Shown: piece after piece, positions 1-7,618 of the stretch
How positions within the stretch are numbered: position 1 is the stretch's first letter
How the letters are laid out: the number at the start of each line of letters is the position of its first letter
Origin: Parvularculaceae bacterium
GTDB taxonomy: Bacteria; Pseudomonadota; Alphaproteobacteria; Caulobacterales; Parvularculaceae
Assembly: GCA_013215175.1 (NCBI GenBank)
Contig: JABSRH010000004.1
Span: 1 to 39,755, forward strand
Reading direction: 5' to 3'
DNA length: 39,755 nucleotides
Program-made: the position numbers and the translations under genes
The notes under the pieces: generated by a model
What the model saw: the letters and a program-made list of their open reading frames with translations, nothing else
Databases searched by the model: none
What the model was told of the DNA's origin: nothing

Positions 1-7
1 TCAATAG

Positions 8-2206
8 CTAGACGCGTTCGACGAATACCGCTCTGATGGGATCGAGCAGAAGGTCATTTTTAATCAGTCCACCTATGCCAACGAGCGCTTCGGCACCCTG
101 CTGCAGAACCTGGCCCTTGGCGTTACGCTTGTGGTCGTCATCCTGTTCTTCACGTTAGGCCCACGAGCCGCCTTGCTGGTGACCCTCGCCATTCCGCTGA
201 CGACGTTTTTGAGCCTTGCGCTGATGAATGGTTTCGGCGTGCCGATCCACCAGATGTCCATCACAGGTCTCATCGTGGCGCTTGGCCTCTTGGTGGACGC
301 CGCGATCGTGACGGTCGATGCGACAGGTCGGGCCTTGCGCCGCGGAATGTCACCGCGAGACGCTGTGAGCGAGAGCGTAAGCCGCCTTTGGCTGCCGCTG
401 CTCAGCTCGACAGTGACCACGGTCTTGGCGTTCATGCCTATCACGTTGCTGCAAGGCGGGGCCGGTGAGTTCGTTGGCCCCATTGCCGACAGTGTGATCA
501 TTGCACTGATCGCGTCGCTCATCATTGCCCTGACGATCATTGCGGCGCTTGCGGGCCGTTTCCTCAAGCCGGCCATCAACGATGCGAAGACCTCGTCGGG
601 CGGCATTGAGGTGCCTGGCGTGGGCCCAGCGTTTAAGGCGTTGCTCGATCTCAGTTTGGCAGCGCCACGGCTGTCGATCGCAGCAGCCCTGGTGTTGCCA
701 GTGCTCGGATTCATCGGTGTGGGCACGTTGCCGACGCAGTTTTTTCCCGCAGCAGATCGCGACCAGTTCTATCTTGAGCTTGAATTGCCGCCGCAGGCCA
801 GCATTGCAGAGACTCAACTGGCTGCAGAGCGAGCCGATGAATATCTCGAGAGCCATCCCGATATTGAGTATGCGGATTGGTTCATCGGCAATTCAGCGCC
901 CGCGTTCTACTACAATTTGGTGGGTGGTCGCGACGGTTCGTCCAACTATGCCGGTGCCATGGTCAAGACCAAGACGTTTGAAGGGATCTCAGCGCTACTG
1001 AATGAGATCCAAGACGAGCTTTCCGTGGCCTTACCCAATGTCTACGTGAACGTGAAAGAGCTCGTTCAAGGACCACCAACGCCAGCGCCGTTCGAACTGC
1101 GCATTCAAGGCAGAGACATTCAAACGCTCCGTACGCTGGGTGAGCAGGCGCGGTTGATCCTATCCACCATCCCAGAAGTCACGGTGTCGACGGCGAGCCT
1201 AGCTGGTGGAGAGCCAAAGCTCTGGTTCGATGCCGACGAAGAGGCGGCGCGTTCAGCGGGTCTCAGCCTGCGGGACGTGGCCAATGGCTTGGCGGCGAAG
1301 TATCAAGGCGCACCTGCTGGCTCGGTTCTCGAAGGCGAGAACGACCTACCGGTTGTGGTAAGGTTGGACGACGCTGCTAGGGGATCGGTGGAGGCGTTAG
1401 CTTCGTCCGTGATCAGTGTTCGCGGTACGGATGGTATCGGCGCACCCTTGCTAAGCCTCGGTGAAGTCGCGCTCGAACCGAGCGCTGCGAAGATCACGCG
1501 CTATCAAGGGCAACGTGTCAACACCGTGCTCGCCTTCATCCGATCGGGCGCACTTCCGTCAACGGTGGTGGCGCAGTTCGAAGAGGCCGTGGCCAATGGT
1601 GAGTTTGAGATGCCCCCTGGTTACAGCTTCGCCTTGGGCGGTGATGCTGAGGCTCGCTCCGATGCCGTAGGCGGATTGTTGGCGTCGGTTGGCCTGATCG
1701 TCACGGCCATCATTGCCGTCGTGGTTCTCACTTTCGGCAGTTTCCGGCTCGGTGCGGTTGTTCTCGCTGTTGCGCTGCTCTCGATCGGTCTTGGCATGCT
1801 GAGCCTCGTGATCAGCGGCTACCCTTTTGGCTTCCAGCCGATCATTGCATTGATGGGACTGATGGGCGTGGCAATCAACGCCGCTATCATCATTCTCTCG
1901 ACGCTGAAGAACATACCCGAAGCGGTGGCGGGTGATCGGCATGCTGTGCGGGATGGGGTCTTAGAGACATCGCGGCACATCACCTCGACAACAATCACGA
2001 CCTTTGCTGGTTTCTTGCCGCTTATCCTGGCATCGGGTGCCTTCTGGCCACCATTTGCCACGGCGATTGCTGGCGGTGTGGTTCTATCCACGGTGGTCTC
2101 TTTCTTCTTTGTACCACAACTGTTCTTACTGCTGACGAGACGCAGACCGGTGAATGTCTTCGAGGCTGCTGAAACGCCTCAAGGAGGTGACTATGCGCTT
2201 GCGTAA
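8..2206 (+). CDS. RND efflux transporter permease subunit (AcrB/HAE1-like), C-terminal part; N-terminus not in window
   Basis: Frame 2 is open from position 8 (LDAFDEYRSDGIEQKVIFNQSTYANERFGTLLQNLALGVTLVVVILFF) to the stop at 2206. RND-type TM blocks and periplasmic porter domain are present. The ORF track starts at an internal Met (131). An in-frame TAG lies at 5-7, at the window edge. Confidence 0.93.
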   Translation, partial: LDAFDEYRSDGIEQKVIFNQSTYANERFGTLLQNLALGVTLVVVILFFTLGPRAALLVTLAIPLTTFLSLALMNGFGVPIHQMSITGLIVALGLLVDAAIVTVDATGRALRRGMSPRDAVSESVSRLWLPLLSSTVTTVLAFMPITLLQGGAGEFVGPIADSVIIALIASLIIALTIIAALAGRFLKPAINDAKTSSGGIEVPGVGPAFKALLDLSLAAPRLSIAAALVLPVLGFIGVGTLPTQFFPAADRDQFYLELELPPQASIAETQLAAERADEYLESHPDIEYADWFIGNSAPAFYYNLVGGRDGSSNYAGAMVKTKTFEGISALLNEIQDELSVALPNVYVNVKELVQGPPTPAPFELRIQGRDIQTLRTLGEQARLILSTIPEVTVSTASLAGGEPKLWFDADEEAARSAGLSLRDVANGLAAKYQGAPAGSVLEGENDLPVVVRLDDAARGSVEALASSVISVRGTDGIGAPLLSLGEVALEPSAAKITRYQGQRVNTVLAFIRSGALPSTVVAQFEEAVANGEFEMPPGYSFALGGDAEARSDAVGGLLASVGLIVTAIIAVVVLTFGSFRLGAVVLAVALLSIGLGMLSLVISGYPFGFQPIIALMGLMGVAINAAIIILSTLKNIPEAVAGDRHAVRDGVLETSRHITSTTITTFAGFLPLILASGAFWPPFATAIAGGVVLSTVVSFFFVPQLFLLLTRRRPVNVFEAAETPQGGDYALA

Positions 2207-3464
2207 CTTCACCGCGATTGTAGCGCTGCTTGGTACTCTCGGCACGGCTCACGCCACGGATACCAGCACGTTGCTTCGTGAATTGGTTCAGGAAAACCCG
2301 GCTCTTGCCGCCTCGAACCGCGAAGCCGAAGCGGCTCAGGCCGATCTTTGGGCGGCTCGCGGCAGCAGGTTGCCCCAGCTACGGATCGAAGGGTCAGCAA
2401 GCACGCTTGAGGAGACACTTCGCGTGAACGGGGTGCCCGGATCACTAACAGGAACGCGCGAACCGCTCGGCGCGACCGCCGTTGTGGAGCAGGCCCTCTT
2501 CACCTCCGGCCGCATTGGCGGTTCCGTCGGTGTGGCGCGTGCCCAGGCGCGCGGAGCAAAGCTCTCCGTGGATCAGGCGCGGCAAGATCTTCTGGTTCAA
2601 GGTGCAGCGGCCATTGCGGACGTCGTTCGTGACCGATCCGTCCTCGCTGAACGCCGGCGTAACGAAGAAACCGTCGGATCGCGGCTGGCCGAGAGCGTGG
2701 CACGACGTAAGGCGGGTCTTGCCACGAACACCGATGTTCAGCAGTCGGAGGCACGCTTAGCCCAAGCCGAGGCGGAGCGGATTGCTGCCCAAGGCGCGCT
2801 CTTGCGATCTGAGGCAGCCTTTCTACGTCTCTTTGATAAGAGGCCAACGGATGACCTGCTGCTGCCTACCAGCCCCGCCGCCATGCCAGACAACCTCCAG
2901 GTTGCCCTCGATCAGGCTCTGGCCAATAACCCTGACCTCGGGGTTAGTGAACAACAAGCCGAGGCAGCGCGGCAGGGCGTTAAGCAGGCACGCGGTGCCT
3001 ACCTGCCGCAAGTTAGCCTGAATGCTTCCGCCGGGTATATCGACAACGAACGCTTCGGTATCGATCTTGGTCAAGCTGAGCAATATACGCTCAGTGTACA
3101 AGGCAGCTGGGCTCTGTTTGATGGTGGCTCGTCCTTCGCCCGCACCCGAGCGGCAAAGCGGCGTCGCGATGCTGCGACCTCAGGGCTTGAGCAAGCCCGA
3201 CGGCTGGTTCGTGAGCAGACCATCGGTGCTTGGACCAACATGCTCGCTTCACGCTCCGCCGTACGAGCACGCGAAGCACAGGCTGTAGCCGCCGCAAGCG
3301 CTGCTGAGGGCGTCTCAGCTGAGTTCCGCTCCGGTCGCCGCACACGTTTGGATGTTCTTGATGCGGATCGAGAGAGGACGAATGCCGATGTCGCTCTGAT
3401 CGCTGCACGCCGGGACCTTGCGGTCGCTGAGTACAGCCTGCTGCGTGCTATGGGTCAGCTCTAG
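2193..3464 (+). CDS. TolC family outer-membrane efflux protein
   Basis: Start MRLRNFTAIVALLGTLGTAHA (signal peptide) after a strong SD (aaggaggtga, 2181-2190). It overlaps the RND stop. TolC-like helical repeats follow. The ORF-track start at 2154 is probably too early. Confidence 0.92.
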   Translation: MRLRNFTAIVALLGTLGTAHATDTSTLLRELVQENPALAASNREAEAAQADLWAARGSRLPQLRIEGSASTLEETLRVNGVPGSLTGTREPLGATAVVEQALFTSGRIGGSVGVARAQARGAKLSVDQARQDLLVQGAAAIADVVRDRSVLAERRRNEETVGSRLAESVARRKAGLATNTDVQQSEARLAQAEAERIAAQGALLRSEAAFLRLFDKRPTDDLLLPTSPAAMPDNLQVALDQALANNPDLGVSEQQAEAARQGVKQARGAYLPQVSLNASAGYIDNERFGIDLGQAEQYTLSVQGSWALFDGGSSFARTRAAKRRRDAATSGLEQARRLVREQTIGAWTNMLASRSAVRAREAQAVAAASAAEGVSAEFRSGRRTRLDVLDADRERTNADVALIAARRDLAVAEYSLLRAMGQL

Positions 3465-3487
3465 CCGCAACAGGCTGCGCCGGGTTG

Positions 3488-3513
3488 GAGTTAGCGTGCT
3501 TGCGCGCTAACTC
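3488..3513. terminator. Stem-loop (GAGTTAGCGTGC/GCGCGCTAACTC), terminator-like but without a T-tract
   Basis: 9-bp perfect arms, extending to about 12 bp with one wobble, in the intergenic gap between the TolC gene and the reductase gene. Confidence 0.45.
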
Positions 3514-3541
3514 AACGTGTGAGTGATCAGGAACCGCGCCC

Positions 3542-5158
3542 ATGGAATCCCTTGCCTTTGATCTGCGCCAAATGCCGCGCATTCCCTTGCCCGATGAACA
3601 TGTGGAGATGATCCGCGAGATCGGTGAGACGCGTTGGTACGATGCCGGCGAGATGATCGTCGAACCGAGTGGCGCCATGGACCGCTTCATCCTCTGCGAG
3701 GAGGGCGAGATCGAAGTGGTCGATCTGGTCACTGGCGAGCGTGCCGTTGATTCTACCATCGGGCCCAATCAATATCTCGGCGATATCGGTTTCCTGAACG
3801 GCGGGTCCTGGCATTTGCCGATGCGTACCTTCGTGAAAACCCAGTGTACGGAGGTTCCGCGAGAGGCCATGCTCGACCTCATGTCGCGCGTGCCCGAAAT
3901 GAGCGATATCATTGTCTCCGTTTTTGCAGCGCGGCGCCGACGGACCTTTGAGGATCAAGTGAGCGCCGTCACGATTGTCGGGGCTGAGAGGGATCCGACA
4001 CTAGGCTCAGTAGCGAGCTTTGCCTCGCGGAATAAGATCCCGGTGCGTCGTTTTGATGTGGGCAGCGAGGATGCCGACCGAGTCCTGGAGCGAGCTGGTG
4101 TGCCGCTCAACCAGCCTTCGGTCATCTTCGGCCGTGATACGGTGATCAAGAACCCGTGTCCTCGTGGGCTTGCCCGCTTAGTCGGGCTCGACATGCCGCT
4201 AAGCAATGAGGGCGTGTTCGATCTTGTCATCATCGGTGCTGGGCCTGCAGGTATAGCCGCGGCGGTTTATGCGGGTGCGGAAGGCCTCAAGGCACTCGTC
4301 ATAGAGGACTCCGTTATCGGCGGCCAGGCAGGAAGCTCTAGCCGTATCGAGAATTATATGGGCTTCCCTACTGGGATCTCCGGTGCAGACCTCTGTTTCC
4401 GAGGAGAGATCCAGGCCATGCGCCTTGGCACACGCTTCGTGATGCCTCGCCGCGCGGTCGGCATCAAGAAAGCCGACGGAACATTCTTCATTGAGCTGAA
4501 CGACGGCGAATGTGTGAAGTCAAAGTCGGTGCTCATTGCAACAGGCGTTCAATACCGTCGCCTACCGATGGATCGCTTGGAAGAATTCGAAGGGCAGGGG
4601 GTGTTCTACGCCGCCACCGATCTTGAAGCCCGCCACTGTGCTAACTCCGAAGCGGTGGTGATCGGGGGGGGGAATTCGGCTGGCCAGGCCGCCATGTATC
4701 TAAGCCGTACCGCAAAGCACGTTCATGTGCTCGTGCGCGGCAAGGAATTGGCACAATCCATGTCGTCGTATCTGTCCAACAGGTTGGAAAGCGATCCCAA
4801 GATCACCGTTCATTTCCAGACAGAGTGCCGTGCGCTCGATGGTTGTGACCGCCTACAGAATATCATGATCCGGAATAAAGAGAGTGGTGAGGAACAGCAG
4901 ATTACCACGCCTGCCTTGTTCATCATGGTGGGTGCAGCACCAAAAACCGAATGGATGGGTGATCTCGTGATGCTGGACGAGAAGGGCTTCATCATCACGG
5001 GCAACATGGACCATGACAGCTCCGCCTTCGCCACATCCTGCCCAGGCGTCTATGCCGTCGGCGATGTCCGGTCGGGTTCTGTCAAACGAGTAGCCTCCGG
5101 CGTGGGTGAAGGCTCGGTGGTCATCTCGTCTATCTGGAACCAAGTGAACGCCAGCTAA
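3542..5158 (+). CDS. Cyclic-nucleotide-binding-domain / thioredoxin-reductase-like FAD-NAD(P) oxidoreductase
   Basis: N-terminal cNBD-like fold (YDAGEMIVEPSGAMDRFILCEEGEIEVVDLVTGE...YLGDIGFLNGG), a middle thioredoxin-like segment, then FAD motif VIIGAGPAGIAAAVYA, NAD(P) motif VVIGGGNSAGQAAMYLS, and C-terminal GVYAVGDVR. Confidence 0.9.
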   Translation: MESLAFDLRQMPRIPLPDEHVEMIREIGETRWYDAGEMIVEPSGAMDRFILCEEGEIEVVDLVTGERAVDSTIGPNQYLGDIGFLNGGSWHLPMRTFVKTQCTEVPREAMLDLMSRVPEMSDIIVSVFAARRRRTFEDQVSAVTIVGAERDPTLGSVASFASRNKIPVRRFDVGSEDADRVLERAGVPLNQPSVIFGRDTVIKNPCPRGLARLVGLDMPLSNEGVFDLVIIGAGPAGIAAAVYAGAEGLKALVIEDSVIGGQAGSSSRIENYMGFPTGISGADLCFRGEIQAMRLGTRFVMPRRAVGIKKADGTFFIELNDGECVKSKSVLIATGVQYRRLPMDRLEEFEGQGVFYAATDLEARHCANSEAVVIGGGNSAGQAAMYLSRTAKHVHVLVRGKELAQSMSSYLSNRLESDPKITVHFQTECRALDGCDRLQNIMIRNKESGEEQQITTPALFIMVGAAPKTEWMGDLVMLDEKGFIITGNMDHDSSAFATSCPGVYAVGDVRSGSVKRVASGVGEGSVVISSIWNQVNAS

Positions 5159-5173
5159 CGGCGTGCACTGACC

Positions 5174-6580
5174 TTACCTCGGCGCTAGCCCCAGGGAATC
5201 GGTATCGATCACCGCTGCATTGAACGTGATCTGTGCAGCGGCCAGGCTGTATTCGGCCCTGGCCAGCTTAACCCGTGCGTCGGCGAAGGCCTCTTCGCGA
5301 AGGTTCACCAGGAAGAAGTCCGACGCGCCGCCGCGAAAACGCTGCGCTTCCGCCTGACGCATGGTGTCAGCGAGGGACACTTCTTGCTTCGTAAGGCGCA
5401 AAATGTCCCGGGCCGCCGTCAGGTTGGCAATGATGTCGTTCAGTTGGCGCATGATCTGATCACGGGTCAGACGTTGGCGCTGCCTCAAGGCCGACAGTTC
5501 GGCTTCGGCAGCGCGCACACGACCGCGGGCATCGCGGCGGCCTATCGGTACCGTGAACGTTGCAATAGCCGCCACTTCACCCGGATCACGACTGACACCG
5601 CCAGCACCAATAGCGCCGAAGTCGTTGCTCGCCTCGAGCTTGATGTTGAACTCAGGCTTGAGATCGTTTTCTGCCAAGGCCCGTGTGTTCTTGAGCTTGG
5701 CCTCACTGATCTCGAGCAACCGAACCGCAGGCTGACGATCTAACATCGTTGCTTCGTCGAACTCGGCTGACCCTTGCGGGATGGGTACAGCGCTAGGCAG
5801 ATCATCGCTGGTGGGCGTGATCGTATTACCGCCATCATCACGCAGATAGAGCGCGAGGCTGTTGGCCGCGAGGGCCAGTGCTCGCTCAGCCTGCCGAACA
5901 AATTCGCGGCGGCGCGTCAGGTTCTGAGCGTTCTCCGTCAAGAAGATCTCGGCGCGCGCGCCCGAAGCCACCTCTCGGCGGAGAGCCGAATCTCGATCTT
6001 CGGCGAGGCGTAAAAGATCTCTATACGCCTTAAGCTCACGACCCGCCGCTACCCAGCGCCAATAGGCAACAAGGGCTTTTTGCTGGATGCCCAACCGCGT
6101 CAGGAAGACATTGATTTCGGCCTCCTGGATCGCAAGGTCGGCCTGGCGCACATCGAGGCGGATCTCGTCGATCGATCGGTTCCTCAGGAGAGAAAAGAGA
6201 ACGCCAATTTTCGCTTCGCCCAAACGGTTGGTGAAATTGTAGTCGTCATAAATCGGAAAATCACCGTCAGAGACCCTATAGCCGCCGTAAACCTTTGATC
6301 CCAGCGTACCCAAAGGACGCTCAACCTCTGTGGTCAGAATATCGCCCGAATAGAAACCCGTCAGTCGCGTGTTGGCTTCGGATCGAAACACGGTATCGAA
6401 GGCACCGGAAGCCGACAGTCGCTTAGCGGCAGCAAGGTCTTCACCGGCCAACGCTGCCAGCACATCGGGATAATGACGCTGGGCCGACCGCGCTACTTGT
6501 TCGGGCAAGATGTCAGCCGCTGCTACGTTGAAGGACGCAGCAACGCCAGCTGACAGAAGGAGGAGGGTTCGACGGATCAT
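5174..6580 (-). CDS. TolC family outer-membrane protein
   Basis: Probable start MIRRTLLLLSAGVAASFNVAAADILPEQ at 6580, with an ATGA overlap with the upstream HlyD-type gene. TolC-like coiled-coil sequence. Confidence 0.85.
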   Translation of the reverse strand: MIRRTLLLLSAGVAASFNVAAADILPEQVARSAQRHYPDVLAALAGEDLAAAKRLSASGAFDTVFRSEANTRLTGFYSGDILTTEVERPLGTLGSKVYGGYRVSDGDFPIYDDYNFTNRLGEAKIGVLFSLLRNRSIDEIRLDVRQADLAIQEAEINVFLTRLGIQQKALVAYWRWVAAGRELKAYRDLLRLAEDRDSALRREVASGARAEIFLTENAQNLTRRREFVRQAERALALAANSLALYLRDDGGNTITPTSDDLPSAVPIPQGSAEFDEATMLDRQPAVRLLEISEAKLKNTRALAENDLKPEFNIKLEASNDFGAIGAGGVSRDPGEVAAIATFTVPIGRRDARGRVRAAEAELSALRQRQRLTRDQIMRQLNDIIANLTAARDILRLTKQEVSLADTMRQAEAQRFRGGASDFFLVNLREEAFADARVKLARAEYSLAAAQITFNAAVIDTDSLGLAPR

Positions 6581-7617
6581 TGAGGCTGCGAACTCGCCGT
6601 GGCCGCCACTTCGACAGTGTATTCTGGCGGGAAATTGTTCAGCTGGCGCCACACCTCACGCCAAAGAGGGACGCGATTGAGCAAGACCCATCCGCGTGTC
6701 GTCGCGCCGAAACGGACAAACCGCTCATCAGGCCAAGGATGTTCAGCGTCTGGCGCTTCGGTCACCAGAACGCGAAAACGGCCATCTGGCTGCGCTGTGG
6801 GATCGACGCCAATCACGACGCCTTCGAATGTGCCCACAGCAAGGGAGGGCCATCCTGAGAACTGGACCGCTGGCCAACCTTCAAAGAGAATCCGAACATC
6901 AGCCCCCGGATTAACAAGCGCCACGTCACGCCCATCCACGAAGATCTCCACGGCTCGCTCCGCACCATCGGGTTGGAACGTCGCGATCGCCTGACCAGCG
7001 CTGACGAATGTCGCGGTGTCGCCACCATCAACGCGCAGTATGGCTCCATCACGAGGGGCTCTAATGAGCTGCTGGCTTTGGCGCGATGCTGTCACCGACT
7101 GGCGGGTCAGAGATGCTTCCGCCGACGCCAGGTTGGCGCGCATGTCTTCCACCTTGATGGTAGCCAGCTCGAAATCCCTGCGGGCAGCGAGCCCCTGATT
7201 GAAGAGCTCCTCCGTACGGCGCAGGTCAATCTTTGCAGTCGCCAAAGCCGCAGCTGCCGCATCACGCTGGCGGATAATCTGTTGTTGCTCAGCATCAAGA
7301 CGTTGTAGGAGAAGGGGGTCGTTGTCCGCCAGGCGAAGGATGGGGTCTCCTGCTTTCACGCGAGAGCCGTCTTGCACGTACCAACGGTCAATCCGACCAG
7401 GCACGAGTGCGTTGATGTTCTGCACACGATCATTAGGGTCAAGCGCTGTTACAACACCAGGCCCAGACGTTGTTTGAACCCAGGGCACAAAGAACAAAAA
7501 AGCAGCTACCGCAAAGAACGCGGTGACGAGCATTACCGCAACAACGCGCACCAAGTGCGGCGTCTTGATCGAGTCGAGCGTCGACAGATGGACAATATGC
7601 TGGTCGCGGAAAGGCAT
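6577..7617 (-). CDS. HlyD-family periplasmic adaptor / membrane fusion protein
   Basis: Single N-terminal TM segment, biotinyl-lipoyl-like halves (VPGRIDRWYVQDGSRVKAGDPILRLADNDP; LIRAPRDGAILRVDGGDTATFVSAGQAIATF), coiled-coil hairpin. Confidence 0.9.
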   Translation of the reverse strand: MPFRDQHIVHLSTLDSIKTPHLVRVVAVMLVTAFFAVAAFLFFVPWVQTTSGPGVVTALDPNDRVQNINALVPGRIDRWYVQDGSRVKAGDPILRLADNDPLLLQRLDAEQQQIIRQRDAAAAALATAKIDLRRTEELFNQGLAARRDFELATIKVEDMRANLASAEASLTRQSVTASRQSQQLIRAPRDGAILRVDGGDTATFVSAGQAIATFQPDGAERAVEIFVDGRDVALVNPGADVRILFEGWPAVQFSGWPSLAVGTFEGVVIGVDPTAQPDGRFRVLVTEAPDAEHPWPDERFVRFGATTRGWVLLNRVPLWREVWRQLNNFPPEYTVEVAATASSQPQ

Positions 7618-7618
7618 C

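Noticed and set aside
73-726. 217-aa minus-strand ORF opposite the RND gene
   Set aside because: Ser/Thr/Arg/Ala-rich antisense translation; the RND frame explains the DNA.
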